A stretch of 64,000 nucleotides of DNA from an uncultured bacterium (GTDB lineage: Bacteria; Cyanobacteriota; Vampirovibrionia; Gastranaerophilales; Gastranaerophilaceae), in contig CAROLD010000008.1 of NCBI GenBank assembly GCA_949035555.1, positions 5,678-69,677 of the forward strand, in the 5' to 3' direction. Position 1 is the stretch's first letter. Each line of letters begins with the position of its first letter. Of this stretch, positions 24,772 through 32,638 are shown one piece after another. The translations under genes and the position numbers were made by a program. The notes under the pieces are model-generated. The model saw nothing but the letters and a program-made list of their open reading frames with translations, did no database searches and was not told the origin of the DNA.

Positions 24772-25998
24772 ATGTCAATACTAAATAAATACACAGAAAA
24801 CAGAGATCCGAGAACAGAGGAATTAAAAAACAAATCAGAATTCCGTATGCCGGCAGTTACAAGAGAAGATAAAGAATCAATCAACTTAAAAAAAGGGATT
24901 ACTATATCTGCAATTATTCATCCTGCATCTCTTTTGACTTTGTGGCTTATATTAACAATTCTTGCAATTTTAGGTATTAACCTGAAAATGTTTGAAAAAC
25001 CAAAGCCTAAAATTAACGACATAGAATTTGTTCTTGTAGATAAAGAAGATACACCAAAAGATAAAAATACAAGATTTAGAGCAGACAGAAACTCAAGAAC
25101 AGGCGGTATAAACGACCCGAAAAAACCTGTATCAATGCCATCAGCAACACCTGCGGCAAAACCGTCACCATCAGCTGCTCCGGCTCCGGCACCTAAAAAG
25201 CCGTCATTAATTAATAAAATTACTCAGAGTGTTGCACCTAAAACGCCGACGCAAACTCCGCCAAAGGCAACAACTCCGCAGAAAAATGTAACTCCTGCAC
25301 CGGAAGTGTCAAAAGCTGTTCCAAAACCTGAAGTTGCAAAACCTCAGCCTCCTACAGCAAGACCTTCAATTAAACCGCCAATGACTCCAAAGGCGATTTC
25401 AAAACCTTCATCAACACCGTTTAAAGTTCCGGTACCGGCAGGCGGTACTAAAGCCGGACAATATGCAACAGGTCCGATTAGCGGCTCAGGAACATCAAAT
25501 AAAGGCGGTACAAAAGGCGGTGGAACTTATGCACCGAACCCGTCATTAGCACCTGTAGGAAGCGGTTCCGGCAATAGATTGGCTTCAGGCTCCGGCACAG
25601 GGCATGGCACAGGAACAGGTACCGGATCCGGAAGAGGAACCGGCTCTGGAGGCGGAAACCCTGGAGGAGGCGGAGGTCGCCCCGGAATTGACGCCGTTAG
25701 AGAACCTGATTTCGGACCATACATGAGAGAACTCCAAAGACGTATCAAAATGAACTGGGATCCGCCAAAAGGAAACGAAAGTAAACGTGTAGTTCTGTTG
25801 TTTAAAATTGCAAAAGACGGAAGATTACTATCTTGCAGTGTATTCAAATCATCAGGACTGCCAAATGCAGACAAAGCGGCACTTAATGCTGTTCACTTAG
25901 CAGCTCCGTTCAGACCGCTCCCGCCTGAATATAAAGGACAAAGTATTGATATTCAATTCACATTTGACTACAACGTATTCGGTGCTACAAAATATTAA
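24772..25998 (+). CDS. tonB: TonB-family energy transducer with Pro/Ala- and Gly-rich linker
   Basis: A 408-residue protein. The ATG at 24772 lies 7 bases after AGGGA. A cytoplasmic N-terminus of about 45 residues is followed by one membrane helix (SAIIHPASLLTLWLILTILA). Then comes a Pro/Ala/Lys-rich stretch (about 115-220), a Gly/Ser/Thr-rich stretch (about 225-305), and a C-terminal TonB domain (about 312-408: YMRELQRRIKMNWDPPKG, VVLLFKIAKDGRLLSCSVFKSSG, AALNAVHLAAPFRPLP). TonB spans the periplasm and transmits proton-motive force from ExbB-ExbD to outer-membrane transporters. The long glycine-rich spacer is unusual. The following exbB and two exbD genes complete the complex; no TonB-dependent receptor lies in the window, and a TolA-like role cannot be excluded. 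Confidence 0.88.
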   Translation: MSILNKYTENRDPRTEELKNKSEFRMPAVTREDKESINLKKGITISAIIHPASLLTLWLILTILAILGINLKMFEKPKPKINDIEFVLVDKEDTPKDKNTRFRADRNSRTGGINDPKKPVSMPSATPAAKPSPSAAPAPAPKKPSLINKITQSVAPKTPTQTPPKATTPQKNVTPAPEVSKAVPKPEVAKPQPPTARPSIKPPMTPKAISKPSSTPFKVPVPAGGTKAGQYATGPISGSGTSNKGGTKGGGTYAPNPSLAPVGSGSGNRLASGSGTGHGTGTGTGSGRGTGSGGGNPGGGGGRPGIDAVREPDFGPYMRELQRRIKMNWDPPKGNESKRVVLLFKIAKDGRLLSCSVFKSSGLPNADKAALNAVHLAAPFRPLPPEYKGQSIDIQFTFDYNVFGATKY

Positions 25999-26031
25999 AA
26001 ATGTTACTACAGAAAATGAGGATAAAAAACT

Positions 26032-26682
26032 ATGGAATTATTATTAGAATCAATTAAAATGGACTGGCCGGTACTTTTACCAATCTTTGCCTGCTCAATT
26101 CTTGTACTTGGCGTTGTTATCAGCAAATGGTCATTCTATCAAAAAAACCAGCGCGATATCACAGTTTATATGAGAGAACTCAACAGAGAACTTTCAAAAA
26201 ATGATTTATCAGGCGCTCAAAATATCGCTATTCGTTGCGGAGGCGTTATCGGTGAAGTTATTGAAGAAGCTGTCAGAATTTTCTCTGAACAAAGAAACGG
26301 ATTTTCACGTTCATTTGATATTTCTGCGGCATTAGCAACAAGAAAACTGGAAAGTCACTTAACAATCTTAGGTACAATCGGCGGTGTAGCTCCATTCTTA
26401 GGTTTGTTCGGTACTGTTGTCAGAATTCTTTTGACATTCAATATCTTAGCTGATTCAGGCAATCAGGCGGCTACAGTTGCTTCCGGTATCGGTTCTGCGT
26501 TGATTGCAACAGCTTTCGGTCTTGGAGTTGCGATTGTTGCAGTTATCTTCTTTAACTCATTCCAATCAATTGTTAAACACTACGAAGATGACTTCCAATT
26601 AATCAAATTATTATTCTTAAGCTTTGTTGATGCGGAAGAAGCTCAAAATAACAAATATTCATCTTCAAAAGTTAACTTATAA
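26032..26682 (+). CDS. exbB: ExbB/TolQ/MotA-family proton channel
   Basis: The inner-membrane proton-channel subunit (216 residues) that with ExbD powers TonB. It has three membrane helices: LLPIFACSILVLGVVISKW near the start, LGTIGGVAPFLGLFGTVVRIL, and a third at ASGIGSALIATAFGLGVAIVAVIFF. The blocks TIGGVAPFLGLFGTV and IGSALIATAFGL are family signatures. GAGGAT precedes the ATG, and the gene is 33 bases after tonB. Confidence 0.93.
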   Translation: MELLLESIKMDWPVLLPIFACSILVLGVVISKWSFYQKNQRDITVYMRELNRELSKNDLSGAQNIAIRCGGVIGEVIEEAVRIFSEQRNGFSRSFDISAALATRKLESHLTILGTIGGVAPFLGLFGTVVRILLTFNILADSGNQAATVASGIGSALIATAFGLGVAIVAVIFFNSFQSIVKHYEDDFQLIKLLFLSFVDAEEAQNNKYSSSKVNL

Positions 26683-26694
26683 TAGGTAAATAAA

Positions 26695-27165
26695 ATGGCA
26701 TTCAGCACAAATAAAAAACAAAAATTATTCACAGAAATCAATATTACACCGTTAACAGATATCTTTCTGGTACTGTTAATCATTATGATGGTTGTGGCAC
26801 CTTCATTCCAGTCAATGGACAATGCTGTAGATGTGCCTGTCGTAAACAACGGAGTAAATATTGAAGAATCAAAAGTTACGGTATCTGTAACTCAAGATGG
26901 CGCAATGTATGTTAACGGGGAACCAACAACCGCAGGTGCGTTAACCGACAAACTTATCGCGGTGAAAGGTGATATCGAAGCTCCTGAAGTTGTTGTAAAA
27001 GCTGATAAAAATATTAAAAGTGCTAAAATCATGGATATTATGAATGCGGCGCAAAATGCCGAATACAAAAAACTTGTTGTAGCTGGCGAACCGCTTAACA
27101 AAAAAGAGCAAAAAGAACTTGAACAAAAGGCCGGACAGGTTAATATTCCGGAAGATGGAGAGTAA
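26695..27165 (+). CDS. exbD: ExbD/TolR-family protein, first copy
   Basis: A 156-residue protein with one N-terminal membrane helix (FLVLLIIMMVVAPSF) preceded by INITPLTD, where the Asp is the proton-relay residue of the family, and a periplasmic domain (VTVSVTQDGAMYVNG, VVVKADKNIKSAKIMDIMN). It forms the ExbB-ExbD motor. It starts 12 bases after exbB and ends 2 bases before a second exbD. Confidence 0.93.
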   Translation: MAFSTNKKQKLFTEINITPLTDIFLVLLIIMMVVAPSFQSMDNAVDVPVVNNGVNIEESKVTVSVTQDGAMYVNGEPTTAGALTDKLIAVKGDIEAPEVVVKADKNIKSAKIMDIMNAAQNAEYKKLVVAGEPLNKKEQKELEQKAGQVNIPEDGE

Positions 27166-27167
27166 TT

Positions 27168-27551
27168 ATGAGAGAAACATTTAACGAAATTAACATCACA
27201 CCGTTAACAGATATCTTTCTGGTTCTTTTAATCATTATGATGGTTATCGCTCCGCTTCTTGACCAACAGGGTATAAGCCTTAGCGTACCGGAAAATGTTG
27301 CAGAAGAACAAATGGACAACAAAGAAACAAAAATTTTGACTGTAATGGTAACTAAAAATAACAAATATTATATTCACAATGAAGAGATCTCTCCTGACAG
27401 ACTCGGCACAGTATTAAGTCAGGAAATAAAAAATTATCCTGACGGACTTCTCATAGAAACTGACGGCGATGCAACACACGGCGCAGTAGTAACGCTGATG
27501 GATAAAGCAAGATATGCAGGTGTAAAAGCCATATCTCTGGATCAAATATAA
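27168..27551 (+). CDS. exbD: ExbD/TolR-family protein, second copy
   Basis: A 127-residue protein with the same INITPLTD-FLVLLIIMMVIAPLL block as its neighbour, then a periplasmic domain (ILTVMVTKNNKYYIHNEEI, LLIETDGDATHGAVVTLMDKAR). GGAG lies just before the ATG. Two adjacent exbD genes next to one exbB suggest heteromeric ExbD in the motor or two alternative motors. The terminator at 27573 closes the operon. Confidence 0.93.
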   Translation: MRETFNEINITPLTDIFLVLLIIMMVIAPLLDQQGISLSVPENVAEEQMDNKETKILTVMVTKNNKYYIHNEEISPDRLGTVLSQEIKNYPDGLLIETDGDATHGAVVTLMDKARYAGVKAISLDQI

Positions 27552-27572
27552 TAATAAAACCATAGTATAAAT

Positions 27573-27602
27573 AAAAAAGACCGATAACTATCGGTCTTTT
27601 TT
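27573..27602. terminator. Bidirectional intrinsic terminator after exbD
   Basis: The stem AAAAAAGACCGAT/ATCGGTCTTTTTT lies between two convergent genes. Confidence 0.9.
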
Positions 27603-27603
27603 A

Positions 27604-29106
27604 TTATGCATAGCTCCACCAATTATAATCAGGCGGAATTTCGTCTTCATAAGATTTATTTATATGGTCAGCAATTGTATCCTTTTCATTTACACCGTTA
27701 ACCGCCGTTGTAGCATTATCTCCTAATTGCTTATAAACATCTTGTCCAATACTGTCATTATAGTCTGCATCTGCCTGATATGCGGCATATTCACCCCAAG
27801 CGGTATAAAGCAAATATTGTAGTCTTTCGTACATGGCATTTTCTTCAGCTGTTTTATTGCCTGAACAAATATTACTCCAATGGGCAAGGTAATAGCTATA
27901 CTCATCATCACTGACTATCCCCTTGTTATGAAGTTCAATTATGATATTACCGTCAATAGAACCGATATTATCTGCATAATATCTGTAAGCGGTCGCATGT
28001 GTTAACTCGTGAACTAATGTATTAACCAGAGTGTACCAATTACCATCAAGTAAACTAATATCTAATGTTATCCCTAAATCATTGACGCTTGTATCATTAT
28101 CATTACCCCATAGAGCAAATTTACCTGTTTCACCATTTTTATTTTCATAATCATATGACCAAGCCATATAATTATATGATCCGAGTGTCCTGTATCCTGA
28201 GGTATTTCCTGCATTCAAATCAGCAATCGCAATATTTCCGACTTTGATAGTGTTGTGGCTATCAGTCTGCCCCATTAGTCTGTGCAGGGCATCAAGCTGG
28301 TCTGTCATGCCTGCCGCCTGTAAATATTCTTCTGTTTTTTCGATTGCAAACTCAAGTTTTTTCTGATTTGAAAGTTGTTCGTAAGTTCTTTGGATTTGAT
28401 TAGAATAATTATTAACTTTTGTTTGGTATGCACTAAAGTTTTCACCAAGTTCTTCTCCGATTAAATTTTTAATTTCATCATAAGACAAAATACCATTATC
28501 ATTGATATCTAATTTATCAAAAACTCTATTAAGTGAACCAAAAAAGTCATTATTACTGTCTTCCCAGTCATCATCCTGAGTCAGAGAAACCAGTTGAGCT
28601 TTAGAAAGACCTGAGGATTTAGTTATTGAAGAATCCAGAGTATTCAGATATTCAAACATAGTATCAACATCACAGAATTCCTCTATAAAAGATTTCTTTT
28701 CGGATGGTTCCGGCGGGATAACAGGAATATCCGGTTCATCCGGATCCGGTGTGCCAGGATTAGGCTCTATAGGATTAGTAATTCCGTTATGAAGGTTGTA
28801 GATAACCTGTTTAATTCGGGTAATCTCTGACGGTGAAAAATCTCTGTAGGTTGTGGATAATTTACTTTGATTAACCGTTGGATTGCCTTTAGTCGGAACT
28901 GAAGCAGTTTTACATAATTTTTCGATTGCTTCATCTGATAATGTTGAACCGATAGAATCAACACTAATTTCATTTTCTAAATCTTTAGCACCGATTTTAG
29001 CAGATGAGGTAGTGGAAACAAAATTAATATTCTGTACCAATTCAGGTGCAGACAGATTTTTTTTAGCTGTATAATTTAATAAAGATAAATTATTATTGAT
29101 TTCCAT
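27604..29106 (-). CDS. Zinc metallopeptidase with an EF-hand calcium site
   Basis: A 500-residue protein. The N-terminal 110 residues are unassigned; they start MEINNNLSLL and have no classical signal peptide. A Pro-rich linker follows (about 112-135), then a helical part with one complete EF-hand loop (DINDNGILSYDE, residues 200-211), then a peptidase domain with zinc motif HELTH (366-370) and a likely third ligand, Glu439, in WGEYAAYQAD. This HExxH plus downstream Glu arrangement is gluzincin-like. SD GAGG precedes the ATG. The EF-hand suggests calcium-dependent folding or activation outside the cytoplasm, although the export route is not visible. No exact family is recognised. Confidence 0.8.
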   Translation of the reverse strand: MEINNNLSLLNYTAKKNLSAPELVQNINFVSTTSSAKIGAKDLENEISVDSIGSTLSDEAIEKLCKTASVPTKGNPTVNQSKLSTTYRDFSPSEITRIKQVIYNLHNGITNPIEPNPGTPDPDEPDIPVIPPEPSEKKSFIEEFCDVDTMFEYLNTLDSSITKSSGLSKAQLVSLTQDDDWEDSNNDFFGSLNRVFDKLDINDNGILSYDEIKNLIGEELGENFSAYQTKVNNYSNQIQRTYEQLSNQKKLEFAIEKTEEYLQAAGMTDQLDALHRLMGQTDSHNTIKVGNIAIADLNAGNTSGYRTLGSYNYMAWSYDYENKNGETGKFALWGNDNDTSVNDLGITLDISLLDGNWYTLVNTLVHELTHATAYRYYADNIGSIDGNIIIELHNKGIVSDDEYSYYLAHWSNICSGNKTAEENAMYERLQYLLYTAWGEYAAYQADADYNDSIGQDVYKQLGDNATTAVNGVNEKDTIADHINKSYEDEIPPDYNWWSYA

Positions 29107-29244
29107 AAAATACCTCTTATACTCAATATCGGAAGTGTTAAATATTTTCTTTAAGAAATACCTAAGTTTGTTACATAATATTTACAAAGCAAATAAACAC
29201 TTACCAAATTCATTTTCTCTTGCAACATTTGTACCTATGCTTAT

Positions 29245-29273
29245 AAAAAAAAACGACTGTTTTACGAGTCGTT
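29245..29273 (-). terminator. Intrinsic terminator after the coiled-coil gene
   Basis: Read on the minus strand, AACGACT/AGTCGTT is followed by a run of T. It separates the gene at 29363 from the metallopeptidase gene. The rest of the 256-base gap holds no gene I can support. Confidence 0.85.
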
Positions 29274-29362
29274 GGAAAATCAATAGGAAAAAGGGAAAGG
29301 AAATTTTATTTACACCCAATCATCAACAGAGAAAGGGTGATAGGAGTAACTTATATTTACCC

Positions 29363-30430
29363 CTAAGCATTGAATGTTTTGAATGAAGATTCAACGTTTT
29401 TAGAAATAACTTTTTTAACTGCTTCCATTTCTGTTGAAATAGCATTTTCTTCAGTATCAAGCTGTTTCAACCTTAATTCTAAATCTTTATCTTGAGATTG
29501 AATAATTTCGATTTTAGAATTGATTGCTTGGATTTCTTGATCATAAAGAGCTTTATCGTAGTTGTACTGATTAAGAGCATCTTTATATGCAGCATCATCG
29601 CTGGATGTTGTAGTTTCTAACGGATATTCATAACCTAATTCGTTACCTTCAGAATCTGTCTTGATAACTTGATTACCATCAGCATCAATGTATGTTTCAT
29701 AGATAAAGATGCTTTTGTATCTGCCTGTAACATCTTGTTCTACTCTTGCTAAACCGTTTCTAACTTCTACGGTTTCCATAGCTTGACCGTATGTGTAAGA
29801 TTTGATTGATGATAAAGATGAATCTGTTTTATCAGAATAATCTGCATCTTCAATTTGTCTTTTTGAGAAAAATATTGGTTCATAGCTATTAGTTGCTGAA
29901 TTCAACTGATATTTAACCATCCAATCAGTTTCTTTATATTTATTTTGCAATAAGGTTAAATACTGTGTTTCAACGGCTAAAGCATCTTTTCTTGCCTGCT
30001 CGTCAAGACTATTAAGATAAGGATCATCAGCAGCATCTGAGCCTAAAGCTCTCAATTTGGATGAACCTACATAATAATCTTTGCCGCCTTGTTCATTATC
30101 TTTTCTGCTGACAATAACGGTTCCGTTTGATACTACAGAGTCAGCTAAAGTTTGACGTGTATAGTTCAAAATGTAATAACCATCTTTCTTTGCAATCAAA
30201 GAGTTTATAGTGTTGGTTTCTGAACCGTCAACAAATTTATAAGTTGTTTTTGTATAATCTGCACTAGATGGAGGTGTAGGAACATCCATATTAGTTAAAC
30301 GGCTGTAGTAACTGGAAGATTCATTAGACAAAGTTGTTCTTTGCTGGTTTATCTGTTGACCTTCGAATTCTACGTTAGTTTTGCGAGCTGTAAGGCTTAA
30401 AAATCTAGCCTGTGATGCACTCATTCCCAT
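29363..30430 (-). CDS. Coiled-coil protein with conserved-looking helical N-terminus, unknown function
   Basis: A 355-residue protein starting MGMSASQARFLSLTARKTN behind AAGGAAA. The first 50 residues are an amphipathic helix rich in Gln and Ser. The middle (about 55-265) contains beta-rich segments such as TYKFVDGSETNTINSLIAKKDGYYILNY, and the last 85 residues form a coiled coil (IQAINSKIEIIQSQDKDLEL). Helix at both ends around a variable middle recalls the layout of flagellin or hook-associated proteins, but no flagellar gene is nearby and no signal peptide is present, so I do not assign that function. It is flanked by terminators and so is probably monocistronic. Confidence 0.7.
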   Translation of the reverse strand: MGMSASQARFLSLTARKTNVEFEGQQINQQRTTLSNESSSYYSRLTNMDVPTPPSSADYTKTTYKFVDGSETNTINSLIAKKDGYYILNYTRQTLADSVVSNGTVIVSRKDNEQGGKDYYVGSSKLRALGSDAADDPYLNSLDEQARKDALAVETQYLTLLQNKYKETDWMVKYQLNSATNSYEPIFFSKRQIEDADYSDKTDSSLSSIKSYTYGQAMETVEVRNGLARVEQDVTGRYKSIFIYETYIDADGNQVIKTDSEGNELGYEYPLETTTSSDDAAYKDALNQYNYDKALYDQEIQAINSKIEIIQSQDKDLELRLKQLDTEENAISTEMEAVKKVISKNVESSFKTFNA

Positions 30431-30511
30431 AATAGATTTCCTTTCATCTTGTTTCCTTATGTTTTTTATATCGGAATACAGAAAAAGAAACTTTAGGATT
30501 TTAAGTTGTGT

Positions 30512-30528
30512 TGTAACATTTTGTTACA
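30512..30528. promoter_or_regulatory. Inverted repeat TGTAACA-TTT-TGTTACA, candidate operator
   Basis: A perfect 7-base inverted repeat with a 3-base centre, about 85 bases upstream of the start of the coiled-coil gene. The same half-site occurs upstream of both flanking minus-strand genes. Confidence 0.5.
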
Positions 30529-30530
30529 TA

Positions 30531-30558
30531 AAATAAAAAGCCCTTCAAAAGAAGAGCT
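30531..30558 (-). terminator. Intrinsic terminator after the glycosidase gene
   Basis: On the minus strand AGCTCTTC-TTTT-GAAGGGCT (one G-T pair) is followed by TTTTATTTT, 90 bases beyond the stop at 30648. Confidence 0.7.
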
Positions 30559-30647
30559 GACAACCGTGGTGAAAACACTGATTTAGATGGATATATTACC
30601 AAATTAAAAACTGATATCTCGACATATTTTCAAAATAATTGAAAAAA

Positions 30648-31910
30648 CTAGCCGTCAAACTTTTTAGAAATAACAAGCGCATTTGATAAAGCGATGCCTC
30701 CGGGTTGATGCGGACGATTTACAATCTGTCCTTTTACATACATTACAGTTGAACCGCCGCCGTCAAGATTTATTGCATTAGTACACCCTAAAGATTTCAT
30801 AAGATTTGCGAGTTCAACAAGAGTCAAACCGACAGAACTGCCCTCTCTTCCATCAACTGCGACAAGTATAAGGTCATTATCTTTAGTATAACCTATTGCC
30901 GTTCTCGGGTTTCGTCCCCCTATGGATTGAAGCTTTTGGGCAGTCATATCGATAAATATTTGATTATCTTTAACTAAGTATGGTCCTCCGCTAATTATAT
31001 GTTTAACATTATCCCATTTAGGATTTGTTTGAATATCGACCTCCACATATTCAGCACCGAATAGTTTACTTAATTGAGATTTAGGACCGACGATAACATA
31101 ACCGTTGTCCGGAATAGAAAGGGGATTGGCTGAAGCTGCCGTAATTCTATTTCCAACTACTTGTAATTGGACACCATACTGAGGTGATGCAGGAGCGGAG
31201 CTTCCCCAATCCCGAGTGTATGCTAAAATGTATGAGGATAACATTCTTGGCTGATTTATATTATCTATTTTTATAACTTGGTTATTTCCTGTAATTTTTG
31301 CATTTAGTCTAACTCTACCTACATCATATCCGTTTTCAAAAATTCCAAGAGCAACTCTGTCATAAATTGGACCTGTGTAGATTTTCTTATTAATCATAAG
31401 TGTTCCAAGCGGGACACCTGTCTGCGGTTTGAAAAATCCGCCATTAATTGCAACAACAGAATTTGTATTCTGAGCAATTGTTCTCAGAGTTCTTTTGTGA
31501 GGAAGAGTCGAGGAGGCTATTGCAGGTTTAACTTCAAAATCTGATGCAACTTCTCTATTTACTTCTACAACATTAATTCTGACAGGACGACCGTTATAAT
31601 ATTTCACAAGTCGAATATGCTTTACGCCATCTGCAATATTATTTATAGTTAACCCGCGGTATTTCTGAGCAATTCTTGCCTCAAATTTTTCTTTCTTAAC
31701 TTCAGGATTAATTTCTTCTTTAATATATTCTGTCATTTCTTTTAATGACGGGGCATTAATAGAGGTATTTGCAATTAAATCATTTGCAAATAATGGCGGC
31801 TGAAAAATCATATGTGTCAGAACTAAAGCCGTAAAAAGCGAAAATGTCAGGACATATTCGCAAGTCCTTGAAGGAACAACAAATTGACTTTTTTCCAGCA
31901 GTGTATCCAT
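30648..31910 (-). CDS. Phosphodiester glycosidase (NAGPA) domain protein, membrane-anchored
   Basis: A 420-residue protein. A hydrophobic helix (YVLTFSLFTALVLTHMIF, about residues 18-35) acts as signal anchor. The C-terminal half is a NAGPA domain: VVAINGGFF, PLGTLMINKK, SGGPYLVKDNQ, NPRTAIGYTKDNDLILVAVDGREG, NAINLDGGGSTVMYVKG. NAGPA-type domains uncover or cleave phosphodiester-linked sugars; in bacteria they are often cell-wall or exopolysaccharide related. The N-terminal portion (about 60-120) is unassigned. The start at 31910 follows GGTGA; an earlier GTG lacks a ribosome-binding site. A leader of roughly 100 bases precedes it. Confidence 0.88.
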   Translation of the reverse strand: MDTLLEKSQFVVPSRTCEYVLTFSLFTALVLTHMIFQPPLFANDLIANTSINAPSLKEMTEYIKEEINPEVKKEKFEARIAQKYRGLTINNIADGVKHIRLVKYYNGRPVRINVVEVNREVASDFEVKPAIASSTLPHKRTLRTIAQNTNSVVAINGGFFKPQTGVPLGTLMINKKIYTGPIYDRVALGIFENGYDVGRVRLNAKITGNNQVIKIDNINQPRMLSSYILAYTRDWGSSAPASPQYGVQLQVVGNRITAASANPLSIPDNGYVIVGPKSQLSKLFGAEYVEVDIQTNPKWDNVKHIISGGPYLVKDNQIFIDMTAQKLQSIGGRNPRTAIGYTKDNDLILVAVDGREGSSVGLTLVELANLMKSLGCTNAINLDGGGSTVMYVKGQIVNRPHQPGGIALSNALVISKKFDG

Positions 31911-32019
31911 AACCGTCACCGAAGTTTAAGAGTAACCGGATACCTTTTTGTTTTTAGAGTGGGTTGGGGAATAACACTCATCAGAAGCCTATGAGGGCAA
32001 ATAGGGTGTTCCTACTATT

Positions 32020-32048
32020 ATTGTAACATATTTTTACAAATACTTCAA
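32020..32048 (-). promoter_or_regulatory. Promoter of the NAGPA-domain gene
   Basis: On the minus strand TTGAAG and TACAAT are separated by 17 bases. The -10 box overlaps a TGTTACA half-site. The expected leader of about 100 bases contains short stems, and a GTATCC/GGATAC pairing encloses the start codon region. Confidence 0.55.
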
Positions 32049-32102
32049 TCCTTTTTATAGTAAGCGTTTTACAAAACTAAATAGTGAAATTTTTACACTA
32101 AA

Positions 32103-32552
32103 TTATTTTAAATCTTCTAATATATTTTTAATATTTTCTATAGTTTTTAGATCTTTTTCAACAGTTAAATCTTCCAAGGAAATAATCTTTGGAATACTGC
32201 CTGAGACTCTGCGCAGTTCATACAATGCATAATTTTTATCACTGTTTTGTAAATTTGTTAACGTTAATATTGCATTTTTACCTAAATCAGTTTCCTGAAT
32301 ACAAACATTAATATTATCTTTTGTTACACCAAGATATTTACGGAGTACAGGATTTGCAGGTGCATCCTGCACTTTTTTAAACGCAAGATTAATAGTATGT
32401 TCAATAATATTAACAGCAGGAGTTTTTCCAGAAAAACATACAGAATCTGCTTTCAGATTAAAATTTGTGTAATAAACCGGTCTGCTTATATTTGACTGAA
32501 AATTATTTTTACTTTGCACCAAAAAACGGGCACTGGTAATCCCTGTAATCAT
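32103..32552 (-). CDS. Small protein with the N-terminal F-motif, unknown function
   Basis: A 149-residue protein with AAGGA before the ATG. It starts MITGITSARF and carries VCFSGK at 38-43, the Phe-x-Gly motif shared with other proteins in this window. The rest is mixed helix and strand (AVNIIEHTINLAFKKVQDA, AILTLTNLQNSDKNYALYELRRV) with an acidic helical end (KTIENIKNILEDLK). No membrane segment or known domain. It lies between the helicase and the NAGPA-domain gene, on the same strand. Confidence 0.7.
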   Translation of the reverse strand: MITGITSARFLVQSKNNFQSNISRPVYYTNFNLKADSVCFSGKTPAVNIIEHTINLAFKKVQDAPANPVLRKYLGVTKDNINVCIQETDLGKNAILTLTNLQNSDKNYALYELRRVSGSIPKIISLEDLTVEKDLKTIENIKNILEDLK

Positions 32553-32638
32553 ATAGTATTCCTTCTAAAATAAATAATAAATGTATTTTATACACTTATT
32601 ATAAACTTAAAAAGCAATGTTTGTCAACATTACAGGAA

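Noticed and set aside
29363..30430. VEFEG at residues 20-24 of the coiled-coil protein as another copy of the N-terminal tag
   Set aside because: It lies inside a predicted amphipathic helix with a different N-terminal context (MGMSASQAR). The resemblance to LSFEG is likely chance.
29363..30430. Flagellin or hook protein
   Set aside because: Only the helix-middle-helix layout fits. No flagellar genes or specific motifs are present.
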